This document shows positions 46,659 to 58,534 of a stretch of 64,000 bases of DNA, piece after piece. This stretch comes from Cordia subcordata (Eukaryota > Streptophyta > Magnoliopsida > Boraginales > Cordiaceae): assembly GCA_028554755.1 (NCBI GenBank), contig JAPTOF010000004.1:19400001-19464000 (forward strand), read 5' to 3'. The notes beneath the pieces were generated by a model. It saw only the letters and a list, made by a program, of their open reading frames with translations. It did not search any database and was not told the DNA's origin. The position numbers were made by a program, and so were the translations under genes. Within the stretch, counting starts at the first letter, position 1. Each line of letters opens with the position of its first letter.

Positions 46659-47479
46659 CTACCAGAAGACCGATAAAGTGTTCCGGTAAAGCCATTTGGC
46701 TTCTGGAACTACTGGAACACCTAGGGGGTCGACTGGTAGAGTGCTTCTGTAGTCCCTATGTGTTGTTTTTAAAATTTGACCATTGGGAGATTTACTTTTT
46801 GGGTTATAAATACATCATTCTCTTCCCAACTTAGATATAACTTGTTCAAAACATTTTTCTAAGCTCTCTTGCATTCAATATACTTTATCTACTGCATTCT
46901 TGCTCTATTAGTTGTTTTTTCATTGATTGCACATCATTGGCATTTAAGAACAAGTTCTTGAGCTTCATGAATTGCCTATCTACTTAGAGCAACATAGAAA
47001 TGTTTAAATACCTTTGTACACTTGCTCACAAGAAGTGCTTATATTCCAAAACCTCTACTATTACATTGCGTGTGATTTTCCTTACTCTTGAGTAGCATAG
47101 TGGTGAGGAACATCTCTCAAGAGTGAATGGTTGAAATCCTCAAGTATTGGGCTAATACTTGTGGTCTTTGTGGTGAAGCAAGGGTTGTGATCATTGTTCT
47201 ACACTTCTACAATATACTAAGCAAGAAGCCGATTCACTAGTGAAGTTTTCTAAACCCTAAGGGAAGACCTTATGTAGTGGACTAGGTCCTCTGGAGTTCG
47301 AACTACTCTAAATCGCTGAGTTTGATATTTTTATCCCTACACTCCTTAAATTTCAAGTGTTTACTTTGTTTCTTGCGTGTGTTTTTGCTTGAAATAATTA
47401 TTAAGAGTGTTTAAGTGTATAATTGTGCCATAAATCCAATTCACCCCCCTCTTGGATTCGTTCTCTAGGCAACACTTAC

Positions 47480-49369
47480 CATGCCTATAGACTTCTATGT
47501 AGTAGGGACAAAAGTGGATAAACCAGAATGATGGGTATGAGCCTGGTCGAGTAAGGGGTTGACCTCTTCTTGTGTCACGACTAGGTCTAGGGGGGTTGGA
47601 TTTTAGCTACGGTAATTTTGGTTGTCATTTATTGTGGCGCGAAAGGCCATGGCTACAAAATTGATCATGGGCTAAGCTGGTCTTATGACTAACAACCTAC
47701 CCTTAGCTATGGGACGTCTCGTGGTTAAAATTCATAGCTAAATTTTTCCACATGATTGTTAGAATATTCTAGATTATGTGGCCTGATATTATAGATATTT
47801 TATCATATACAACTATCTAATTTATAATATTACCGTAATTATCTTAGTAGCTTATTAAATCTTATCAATTCATTTGGTGACTTGATGAATGTACCAGATT
47901 AAAGAATTAATAGATATAAATTGGTCCTCTTCCTGCCTATTAGGGTTACACACAAAAAATATATCCTACTATCAGAAAATCTGTATAACGTAAGTAAGAG
48001 GTTCAAGGAGGAGAAACCAATCTTTCACCTGAAAAAAGGTTGATTTGGTGAATTTGAAGATGGCCACCTCTTCCATGTTAGGTAATCTTATTGTGAGAAT
48101 TATTTGTTCAACATTCTGAATCATAAAGTTTTATGAATATTTATGATTACATGTGAACCACAGTTTTGAATAGATAATTTCTCTACTTATGGTTTTTTAA
48201 TTTTTTTAATTAGATGATCCATATCATTGGATTTATTAAAGTATGAATTTTTATCAATCTAGGCTAATAAGAATTTTTTTTATTATGGTTTTAGGCATGC
48301 AAGCTTGATTGATAATGAGAGACGTGAATTAATGTCGTCATGAAAGTTCAAATTTGGTTATGAATCAACTTTCATTTTGTGAAGTTTTACTAATGGTCCT
48401 AGTTTATGATGATTGATTTGAATACATAAAAAATATTTTATGCTAAAGCCATAGTTCCATAGCACATATCTTTTGGGTGCAAGAAAACATATAGTTTACA
48501 TGAGGCCTCGTATATGTCCACGCCATTTACCTCTGGTGCAATTAGGAGACTCATACGTATTAAAAAAAAGGGCAAGGAAAGAGTCGTCAATAGCGGGATT
48601 TTATCCTATGAAGATTAAATCTACATGATTCTATAAGGTCCTAAACAACCACTTTAGAAACACCATACTTATTGTTATACTGTTAATGCCATGTATTTCA
48701 TAACATAATGTTTATATATGTGATGTCTATAAAATTTTAATTATCTAAATGCTTTTGTTTTGGGTTGGTTTCTTGTTTTATTTAAATCCAATTATAGAGC
48801 AAGATTGAGTGGCTTATTTATTATCAAAATCAAGCCATCTAGGACCCCTAAGGTAGAAAGGAAATTAGAGTTTTATCAAGGTACTCTAATTTAATATGCA
48901 TGATTTACATTATATATAGTTTGTTGTTTCACCAAAGTGGCAAGACTAGAATGATTTTTGTATATATCATGCATATATAAGAATATTTGTCCATAATATT
49001 TATGAAATGACTATTATGAAAAATAAATGGATAAATTTACATTCACTTGTCATTAGGACTTCAGGATTTACCCAAAGGTAAATCGTTTTCTATGATTAGT
49101 GAGCATAATGCGATAAATTAATATTTTGGTCATATATATCTATAGATCCAAATATAGCATGTACATTTGGCTAAAAATATTTAATTATCCAATAAAGTTA
49201 CTCATGGCATTTATTTAATGATAGTGTATTATAGTATCTACCCAAAGGAGTGTTGTAATATACTCTAATGTTTTGATTATCCAATTAATTATGTGATTGT
49301 TTATCTAATGAGCATGAATATATATATATATATATATATCTTATTTGCAACTATTTCGCTTCATTCGCA
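47480..49369. other. AT-rich region upstream of Copia gag, possibly its 5' LTR and leader
   Basis: No ORF of note. TGTTAGAATATTCTAGA at 47,759 resembles a Copia LTR start, and an (AT)n tract lies at 49,319-49,339. No consensus primer site was found and no second LTR lies in the window, so the LTR cannot be delimited. Confidence 0.4.
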
Positions 49370-49379
49370 TGCTTTTTTT

Positions 49380-51173
49380 GTTATCGTGTTAAATGGATTA
49401 AACTTTTCTGAATGGCATGAATAAGTCAATTTCCAGTTAGGTGTTTTGGATCTTGACTTAGCACTATTGGATGATAAGTCTGTTGCCATTACAAATTCGA
49501 ACAATGAGGATGAAAAGTTACACCACAAAGCATGGGTGCGATCTAATAGATTGTGCTTGACATTTATGTGAATCACTATTGCCAACAACATTAAGACCAC
49601 CATTCCACAAACAGAAAGTGCCAAAGAATTCCTCAAGTTTGTGGAAAAAAGATTTCATTTTACAGATAAGTCACTCGTTGTTACACTAATGGAAAAACTC
49701 ATGACGATGAAGTTTTCTGGGTTGAGGAGTATGCAAGACCATATCATTGAGATCACTAACATTGCAGCAAGGCTAAAGACCTTAGGGATAGATGTGGATG
49801 ACTCCTTCTTAGTGTGATTCATTCTCAATTCACTGCCTCTTAAGTATGAACCATTCCAAATCGACTATAACACTGTCAAGGATAAGTGGAATATTAGTGA
49901 ATTGTCCAGTATGCTCAATTAAGAGGAAGTGAGACTAAAGAAACAAGAAAGTCAATTTGTCAACCTTATGGGTCGACGAGCTGGTAAAGGACTTAAAGTG
50001 AAGGCCAGTAAGTTTAGGAAGAAAAAAGTGCCTGCTAAAGTTTCAGGGGCTGAAAAGAAGGAACAAGAGGTAGATAAGTGTCATTTCTGCAAGAAAGAAG
50101 GACATTATCAAAAAGATTGCCTGAAATGTAAGGCTTTGTTTGAAAAGAAAGATAAACCCAATCTTTTTGTATGTCTCGAATCAAACTTAACTGAAGTTAC
50201 TAATAATACTTGGTGGCTTGACTCTGGTGCTACTACTCATGTATCCAACATGATACAAGGATTTCTTACAATCCAAACCTAAATCCAACTAAGAACTTTT
50301 TGTTCATAAGAAATAGTATGAAAGCTCCAATTGAAGGCATAAGGACTTTATTGTTTGATTCTGGATTCTGATCACCACCTAGCTCTATTTCAAACTCTCT
50401 TTGTACCTTCAGTTTCTAGAAACTCAATTTCTCTTTCTAAACTTGATGTTTTTGGGTTTACTTTAAGTTTGGACATGGATGTTTCAGTTTGTTTAAGAAT
50501 GCTACTTTAATTGGTTCTGGCATTCTTTGTGATGGATTATACAAATTGAAACTTACTGATTCTTTTGGTGAATCCTTACTATTTATCATAATGTTGGTAT
50601 TAACCGTAGTATGCTAAATGAGAATTTTGCTTACTTATGGCATAAGCGCTTGGGTCATATCTGTAAAGAAAGATTGTTAAGATTGGTAAAGAATTAAACT
50701 ATTCCAAATTTGGATTTTACTAATCTTGGAATATGTGTGGAGTGCATTAAGAGAAAGTAAACTAAACATAGCAAGAAAGGAACCACAAGAAGCACTCAGC
50801 TTCTTGAATTATACATACTAATGTATGTGGTCCATTTGATACTCCATCTTTCGGTGGATAAAAGTATTTTATCACCTTTATTGACGATTTTTCACATTAT
50901 GGTTATTTCTATTTGCTTAATGAAAGATCTCAAGCAATTGAAGCTTTTGAGATTTACGTTAATAAAGTTGAAAGGCAGTTAGATAAAAAGGTGAAAATCA
51001 TAAAGTGGTGAATACTAAGGGAAACATGATGAAACAGGACAATGTCCTGGTCCATTTGCTAAATTCCTTGAGAAACATGACATATGTGCAGTGTATACTA
51101 TGCTAGGCAGACCTCAACAAAAAGGGGTTACATAAAGGCAAAATCGAACATTGATGGATAGGAGCATGATGAG
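49380..51173 (+). pseudogene. Copia gag, protease and first part of integrase
   Basis: Gag is readable in one frame from LNGLNFSEWHE through KAWVRSNRLCL and SLPLKYEPFQIDYNT to a zinc knuckle CHFCKKEGHYQKDC (about 50,079). Stops at 49,569, 49,815 and 49,920 interrupt it. The protease motif WWLDSGATTHVS follows at about 50,211. After 50,280 the frame degenerates. [20 protein letters not shown] and FITFIDDFSHYGYFYL still mark the pre-integrase and integrase core, and GRPQQKGVT (normally QNGVAER) marks the region of the last catalytic Glu. The element is dead. Confidence 0.85.
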
Positions 51174-54100
51174 TGATGTGTTGGTTTTGTGTGTACTTGT
51201 GTTTTGCATATTTATTCTCATTTTTGAGGTACTTTGTGCTTCATTTGGTGTATTAGTATAGCATTTAGGTCACACTTATGCATATTAGGATTAACGTGTC
51301 CATAGTCGAGCTTAAAACTTAAATGCTATATAAATGTGCGTTTGTTGCTTGTTTTAGGTGCGATTTGAAGAGATGATTGGACCTTGATTGATGGTGTTTG
51401 GGGTGTGGAGCAAATCCAAGAGTTTTTCGGACATTAAGGAATGAAGAAAAGTGCATTTGGAAGCTCTCGGACGAAGAACAATGCAACCGAGCACGAGAGG
51501 GGATATGTGTTTTGGGAAAAGCAATTGAGCTTGGTTGAAGCTGTTGAGAGAATAAAAAAAGTTTGGAGATGTTTATAGGCATGAAAATATGAAGAAAAAT
51601 GACTTTGGAGGTCCCCGGAAGCAGTACGTAACAGTAGAAAAAAATTGAGCGCGAATCAGAGCCAAAATAAACAAGTCATGAACATTTTACTGTCAAGGCC
51701 GATCAACCCCCTGCCAAGGCCAACCCCCGGCGTAGGCGCCAAGCCAAGTCTTTAAATAATCCTATTAGGTGGCTCAACCAAGTCCCAAGGCCGATCCCCC
51801 AGATGGTTCCCCTGGCCCCGCGGGATGACAACTCTATTTAAGGCATTTTTTAGCAATTTTTAGGTGAGAGCACCTACTATTTCACACACCCATTTCCGTA
51901 AACTCTAAATCCATCTAAACCCTCCTTAAACACATCCTCCTAAACACATTTATTACTTGGAATCAAAGATATAAGAGGACTAAACACAAGATTCGAGGCT
52001 TCTGCTCATGGATTATAAAGGATTAGCTTTGGATAGAAAGGTATATTCCTTATCACCTTTGTATCCCAAGTTAATAGAGCTTGTAGGGTGATTATGTCTT
52101 GTATTTATGGATTGATTGCTATTCTTTTGTAATGGGTGCTTGATAGATTTATGTGTATGTGTTTTATGCTTAGGGTTTCTATGGCAAATTTACATTCATG
52201 TCTATGTGTTTGTAAAAATGCCTCAATAATGTTGCATATATATATTGAAGTCTGTTGCCCAGAGAATGAATCCAAGAGGGGGGTGAATTGGATTTATGGC
52301 ACAATTATACACTTAAAGACTCTTAACAACTATTTCAAGCAAAAAAACACATGTAAGAAACAAAGTAAATACTTGAATTTAAAGAGTTTAGGGATAAGAG
52401 TATCAAACGTAGCGATTTCGAGTGGTTCGAACTCTCAAGAGCCTAGTCCACCGCCTAAGGTCTTTCCTTAGGGTTTCGAAAACTTCAATAGTGAATCGGT
52501 TTCTTGCTTAGTATGTTGTAGAATAATGATCAAAACCCTTGCTTCACCATAAGGACTATAAGTATTAGCCCAATACTTGAGGATTTCAACCCTTCATTCT
52601 TGAGAGATGTTCCTCACAACTATGCTACCCAAGAGTAAATAAAATCACACCCAATGTAATAGTAGAGGTTTTGGAATATAAGCACTTCTTGTGAGCAAGT
52701 GCACGAAAGTATTTAAACCTTCCTATATTGCTCTAAGTAAATAGACAATTTATGAAGCTCAAGAACTAGTTTTTAAATGCCAATGATGTGCAATCAATGA
52801 AAATAGTAATTAATAGAACAAGATTGCAGTAGATAAAGTATATTAAATGCAAGAGAGCTTGGAAAGATGTTTTGAAAAAGTTATGTCTGATTTGGGAGGA
52901 GAAGGATATATTTATAAGCCCAAAAAGTAAATCTCCCAATGGCTAAATTTTAAAAACAACTCAGAGGGGCTACCGGAGCACTCTACCGGTCGACCCCCTG
53001 GGTGTTCCGGTAGTTTCAGAAGCCAAATGGTCTTACCGAAACACTCTACCAATCGATCGGTAGGCTCTTCCAGTAGAGCATCTTTGCTCTCTTTATTTCT
53101 ACCGGAGCTCTAAGCCAGTAGTTGTAGAAAAAGCTGAGAAAAGTGGTTTAACTTTTTACCAAAAACTTACTTCACATCAAATCAATAGTAGAAGCATTTT
53201 TCTGCAGAATTTGGAGGCTCAAGACAACTACTATTCATCTATTATCATATCAATAATAAATGCTAACACCAACTTAACTTTCAAACATTAAATGCAAGAT
53301 TAAAATCTTCTAAAAACAAGATTTCATATTTTATGCATGAGAAAAGAATTCTACATGCAATGCTATTATCTAATTGGTAATAGTCTTATGGAAAGATTCT
53401 TATATACCTATAATATAAACTCTATACGCAAATAGTGTCTTTTACTATAAAGCTAAGCTAATAAATACATATATACATATATATAAGCATATATATCTAT
53501 CAAAGTGCCAAATATCAATGCAATTGAGAGTATTATAGTGCATGTAGCTCCACAATGCAAAATATAGACTTCAAAGTTAAATTTTCTACAGGAAAAGTTG
53601 TTTTGAATGCAAATGAAGACATGTACACATAAAATACTAAGTATAAAAGAGTAATGATGATCGAGTATAAGAGAATAAGACTTATGAACAAAATGCATAA
53701 AGAACGCTTGCAATATACTAAGTTTTTGAGCTCATAGTTAATTTCTTATGTACTAAGATCAACTTAACATAAGACTAAAAGAATTATGGCTACAAGTTAT
53801 CCAAGCTTCATGACCTATGCTTCATAACCATGTTCTATCTCTTTTCTTTGCTCCAATAATGATACTGTGTAAGATATTCAACATACTACAAATAGTAGCA
53901 ATTAGATAACAAAAACACAACAATTATGGCATCATCAAAATATAATTAACATAATTAAGCCAATATATTCAACAAAGTCTATTTTGCTATTAACCATTTC
54001 TAAATCATTATGCTAGTATGTCCACGTGTTTGTGTGGTGATTACATGAAGTGGGTATGCCTATATACATGTCTATGTGTGTTTTTGCATACTTAATAGCA

Positions 54101-54961
54101 TAAATAGCCTTTATTGCTTACATGTTGAGTGCTATTGCTAAATTAGTGTAATCTAAGTATGTCTATGTGCTTACTAGTAGAATAAGCTAGTAAATTCTCG
54201 AACCCATGTCCTAGATGTGTATGCTTTGCGCTTAATTGATAATTCCCCCTATTGTGATAACGATCGATGGTGCATAACTAATAAGTAACCTAGGTCGAGT
54301 CTCCCTTAGCTTTAAATCTAGCTAATGGGTTTCAAAGTAAGCTAGCCAACCTTAGACAGACCAGGTCTTGTCTTTAAATCTAGCCAACGGTTTAGAAACT
54401 AGGGTTAGATTGATCTAAGTCACCTAGAACCTTAATTGACTTGTCCTAATGCCTAGGTCATAAGGAACACGCCGTTGCTCTAAGTAGACGTGGCAAAGGA
54501 CGGACTCGTACCGAGTTTTAAGGGGAGCATTAGGAGGTTAATTAGAGGTCTAGACAAGAGCAATTTAAACAATCTATCTAGCAACTCTAATGAGAAGTAG
54601 TAATCACCAATTTACAAGCCGTAATCACTATATTCCCCCATTTCCGACGTTTGAATCCCCTGAGATGGCTTGATTTCCCCATTTCACACATACACCATCC
54701 TTTATTTTCCTTATCCTTAGAGTAGGTTTTCTTTTCCCGTGTCCTTAGAGTAGGTTTTGTTTTCCCACACTCCATTCCACCTCAAAAACCCAAAAAAATC
54801 GCAGTTTAAGGACCTTACACGAAGCTTTTAGGATAAGCTTAGCTTAGGACACCACACATATTTATCGTCCTTGTGATTCAATCCCACACTAGTACGCAAT
54901 GTACTACACATAACCCATGCACTTACGGGCTATTTAGGCTTGTGTTGTAAGATAGCGATCA
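51174..54961 (+). repeat. 5' LTR of the Athila-like element (with nested solo LTR)
   Basis: The ends are TGATGTGTTGG and GATAGCGATCA. Net length is about 2,061 bp after removing 52,253-53,974 and one 5-bp duplication. Hairpins with TTAAATCT loops lie at 54,306-54,325 and 54,368-54,387. Confidence 0.87.
52253..53974 (-). mobile_element. solo LTR of the SIRE-like Copia family
   Basis: 1,722 bp, TGTTGCC...TTCAACA, target duplication AAGTC at 52,248-52,252 and 53,975-53,979. The empty site is visible in the sister LTR at 61.49 kb (GAAATCTATTTTGC). It carries a CCGGTCGACC palindrome at 52,985 and a relative about 64 bp further on. Confidence 0.93.
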
Positions 54962-54967
54962 AATTCT

Positions 54968-54985
54968 TGGCACCGTTGTCGGGGA
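54968..54985 (+). other. primer binding site, tRNA-Asp type
   Basis: TGGCACCGTTGTCGGGGA has two mismatches to the complement of the plant tRNA-Asp 3' end. Both are transitions, consistent with decay at CpG/CpNpG cytosines. It lies six bases after the LTR end. Confidence 0.85.
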
Positions 54986-55190
54986 GGTAGTGGTTGTTTG
55001 GTTCTTTGATTTGTGTGTCTTAGCTTGTTGCATGTTGTTTTATCTTTTCATGTTTTCTTTATTTTGAATAGTAAAAGAAAAAAAATAATAATGTTGCACT
55101 TTGTGAAGAGGAATACTTGTGCTTAATTGAATATAAGTGACCTATATGCTACTTGGTGGTCTTTAGTTTCCTCTTTCCCACCACCCGAAC

Positions 55191-55892
55191 GTGTTTCCAA
55201 TGCACGTTGTGTATGGAAGTTGTACGCATCAAACTTTTTTTTGTCCCTATGATGATTCCCAATCTAGGACTACTACTAATTATGGCCCCTATAGTCATGC
55301 ATCATCTCATACAACTTTATTTAGAAATCATGACTACAAGAATGCATATTCTTATTATTGCAATCATTGTGGAAGCTATGCTCATGTTTCTAGTGCTTGT
55401 CCTACCTTCTACAGTCGTCGTTCCCAATTGCATACAACGCCCAATACCCCTAGCAATCTTGTGCTTATACATGCATCCACATCTAAACACCATGATTGTA
55501 GGAAGCAATATAATGCTTTTTCATCTTGGGGTCAAGATGACTCTTCATATTATCCACCTCCATGTTTTGAAAATCCATCTCCTGCATCATCTTTTCCCAC
55601 CCACCCTTTCTCTAAGTTTTATAATGGTTGTGCTTATAGTGACCCCAATCAAGATGTTTACCATTCTAACTTGGTCAAACCTTCTTCCATTAGGTCTACA
55701 TCCTTGGATCAATTAAATCCAATGCTTGAGCAATCCCAACTTCTTTTCCAATCTAGTCACAGGCAGTTAGAGAATCTGAGAATAGAAACCCAATCTCTAG
55801 GTGAGTGCTTGAAGAGAATGGTAGAGAATGTGCAACTCATGAGCGAGAATGCTGAGATACCTATAGAACGAGTTGAAGAGATAGAGATGTGA
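55191..55892 (+). CDS. 233-aa ORF of the non-autonomous element, CCHC-knuckle-like
   Basis: The longest intact frame of the element, starting at ATG 55,191 about 200 bp after the primer site. It holds a single CX2CX4HX4C motif (CNHCGSYAHVSSAC, near residues 58-71), the zinc-knuckle spacing of gag nucleocapsids. A Pro/Ser/Tyr/His-rich low-complexity middle follows, then a C-terminal coiled-coil-like helix (HRQLENLRIETQSLGECLKR, MVENVQLMSENAEI). No capsid-like region is recognised. It could be a residual or replacement gag that packages the RNA, but this is inference. An overlapping frame at 55,153-55,716 is a shadow. Confidence 0.55.
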   Translation: MFPMHVVYGSCTHQTFFCPYDDSQSRTTTNYGPYSHASSHTTLFRNHDYKNAYSYYCNHCGSYAHVSSACPTFYSRRSQLHTTPNTPSNLVLIHASTSKHHDCRKQYNAFSSWGQDDSSYYPPPCFENPSPASSFPTHPFSKFYNGCAYSDPNQDVYHSNLVKPSSIRSTSLDQLNPMLEQSQLLFQSSHRQLENLRIETQSLGECLKRMVENVQLMSENAEIPIERVEEIEM

Positions 55893-56008
55893 CCTATAGA
55901 AGAGTAGATTAGTGGTAAATATGATGGTGTTTTGGAGAGAAATCTAGAAAGAGAAGTTGATGAGAGCTAACATCTTGTAATGAGGACAAGAATAAGCTTG
56001 ATGATAGT

Positions 56009-56634
56009 TTGGTTCTTAATGACCTTTATGGTTATGTTTTACAGGAAGTAGTACCCCATCCTCCTAAGCTTTCAAGGGCTTCCATTAAGCCACGTAAGCA
56101 TATCTGTTGCTTTCATCCCACACTTTCCACACACATAGAGGTTGAGTCTCATGATCATAATACTCATTTGCATTTTGAGTCCACATCAAAGTGGTCTAAT
56201 GTACATACCTCCCTCGAGCATTCTTGTTTACATGACCCGGAATCCCTTGAGTCCCCTTTGTCTCCTTTATTTGTGCCTACCCTAAGTGAAAATGTGATGG
56301 TAAGATGACACCCACTAGTGAAGAATGTATGAATGAATTTGAAAATATTTTAGCTAGTGATGGTTTAAAGTCGTCCGTTAGGGAAAATAAGCCATCAATT
56401 TTGGATTTTTTGGTTGACAAGTCTCTTGGAGTTAAGGATCATTGTGTTAAAACAAACATTAACTATAAGAAGACACCTAAGAAAGAAATTGGTGGGCTTG
56501 GAAGATTGATCTATGGGTCTTTTCAGATATTTGATGAATCATTATTAGAAAATGAACCCATTAGGATTGAATCCACCCCTTTAGAGGAGTTAAAGAGACC
56601 TAGGCTTGATGATGAAGTATCTTGTAGAGAATAA
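56009..56634 (+). pseudogene. second coding-like region of the non-autonomous element
   Basis: Two adjacent frames (56,009-56,308 and 56,305-56,634) overlap by four bases. The first is His/Ser-rich (HICCFHPTLSTHIEVESHDH). The second is acidic and mixed (TPTSEECMNEFENILASDGL). They are probably one former frame split by a shift. I recognise no domain. A smaller frame at 56,681-56,878 may be the continuation. Confidence 0.4.
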
Positions 56635-56879
56635 GAGTATAATATATCCACTTCCCTTACCACTATCCTTCTTTCTCTAAATGTCGTTCCTACTCCCCTT
56701 TCCCATTCCGTTAAGCTCTCCTTCTTTGGAGCTCACGTTTATGCCTTTATGCATAAAACACTTTCATTTAGGGTTGGAAAGCACTTCTCCCATTTTGCAT
56801 GCATTTGACTTATCATTGACCCATGGGAAGGGTGTGTTCCTAGCCCTTGATTATAAGAAAATGCCATGGGGTGGTTAAT

Positions 56880-58506
56880 TAGAGAGCAAGCGGGGGGCAT
56901 GATCCCTCACATTTATGCATGCTTCCTTCCACACCTATACATAAATTTTCATTTGAGGTTTCGGGGTAGGATTTAGAAGAAAAGGTGCATTGGGCATTCA
57001 TTGCCCCATCATTTACTGCATGACTCCTTTATTTCTATTGTCTATGCTTGGTTGAATATCCAGCAACTTGTGCCTCGTAATTTTGAACATGGCTTTCTCT
57101 AACATTAGCGATCAGCTGGAGACATTAAATCCAATGCTGCTAGGAGGCACCCTAGACATGTTTATATTCTATTTGTTTTCCTTGCTTTTGTTTCTTTTAC
57201 TCGCTTTCACTTTTTAGTATTTTCATTTTTTATTTTCATTTTCTTTTTATTTATTTTCTTTTTCACCCTCCCAAGTGTTGATCCTCACTTCTATTATTTC
57301 CCCTTTATATACACGTTATTTATCATTTGATGATGCCAATGCAAGCTTGCATGGCAAACACTACTAATCGTGTGCTTTGAGTGTTTATGGATTGTTGAAA
57401 AATAGGGTTAATAGATGAATCATTAACCATTGGCATTGAAGAGCTCCAAAAAAACACAAGGTTGTATCTATCCTTTCTCCACTTGTTTCCCTTTTATATC
57501 TACTCCGTCCCCACCTCCTTTACATGATTTGTGATGCCGATTTTCTTGTTGAGTAGTATTGTTCTATTTGCTTAAGGACAAGCAAACTTTAGATTTGGAG
57601 GTCTGGGAGTTTGGTTTTATTGCTTTATTCTTTGTTTAGGGTAGATTGCATTATGTTTGTAAAAATGATGAAATTTTTTCGATTTCGATGTATATAGAGT
57701 TGTTTATCTCTTTGTTGATTGGAGTGTTGGCTCTTGTGATTGACTTAATTGATTGGCAGAGATATAGTTGTATTGTGGGGAGTAAATATAGTGGAGAGAG
57801 AGCCAAGACTTCGAGAAGATGCCTTTGAAAGCTGTAAAGAGTAAGAACCTTTAAGAATGCGCCTTACAACTACCCCATGGCTTGGTTGAAAAAAGTGTTT
57901 GGAAGGGGTTGTTGATATGAGTACCTCTTCCTTGATTGGTTCTTTTTTATGTGCCTTAGCCTTTCTTTTTCCTTTTCTTCTTGTTATGTAATGCAAAAGT
58001 GCGAAAACTCCAAAAAAAAAAAAAGTGTGAAAAGGGCAAAAAGATTGAAAAAGCCCAAAAAATTGAAAAATGTGAAAAAGCCAAATGGTATCAAAAAGAT
58101 TGAAAAGTAAAGTTCATTGAATAGCTGCTTAAGTAACACAATGTCTACTTAGCACAAATTGCTTCTTTTGTTCTTTATTGTTATATAAATAAGGGTCTTG
58201 CATCCTTTGTAAGCCATTATAATTGTACATTCTTCTTTCTCCTTTAATCTTTGAGGTTATGTGTATGTCAACATCCTATGTTTGTGCATAAGCCTCCCAA
58301 GCTTGTGATAGTTTAGCTACTTGGGAACTTCTTATCAGGTGCGAGGCCCTTCGTGGGAAAGGAGAGAATCCAAAAAGGCTTGGAAATCCCTCTACGAAAG
58401 GAATAACCCCTTCATACTCCTTAGATTGACCAAGATAGCGAGTCAATCCTCTAAGCAACCCTCTTTAATAACTTAAGAGATAAACTGAGGTTTGGGGTTG
58501 TTTGGG
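56880..58506 (+). other. 3' untranslated part of the non-autonomous element
   Basis: No domain is seen. At about 57,572-57,614 the words GGACAAGCAA and GATTTGGAGG imitate the usual 3' terminal signature of Athila/Tat elements about 930 bp before the true one. A-rich repeats of GATTGAAAAA and GTGAAAAAG lie at 58,010-58,110. A TATA-like TATATAAATAAG lies at about 58,182. Confidence 0.5.
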
Positions 58507-58534
58507 GACAAGCAAGGAGAAGGTTTGGGGGTGT
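58507..58534 (+). other. polypurine tract of the Athila-like element
   Basis: GGACAAGCAAGGAGAAGG followed by TTTGGGGGTGT abuts the 3' LTR start TGATGTATTGG. This is the expected Athila/Tat-type 3' signature. Confidence 0.8.

Larger units (their letters stand above)
44859..47474 (+). mobile_element. SIRE-like Copia remnant: LTR, primer site, partial LTR
   Basis: Target duplication CTTAC flanks it (44,854-44,858 and 47,475-47,479). A full LTR (44,859-46,644, TGTTGAATAT...GGCAACA) is followed by a recognisable tRNA-Met-type primer site. A second copy of the last ~810 bp of the LTR then runs to 47,474. All internal genes and the first ~1 kb of the second LTR are deleted. It belongs to the same family as 6,539-10,174 and 52,253-53,974. 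Confidence 0.88.

Noticed and set aside
55153..55716. 187-codon hydrophobic plus-strand frame
   Set aside because: Overlaps the 233-codon frame in another phase and shows skewed composition expected of a shadow frame.
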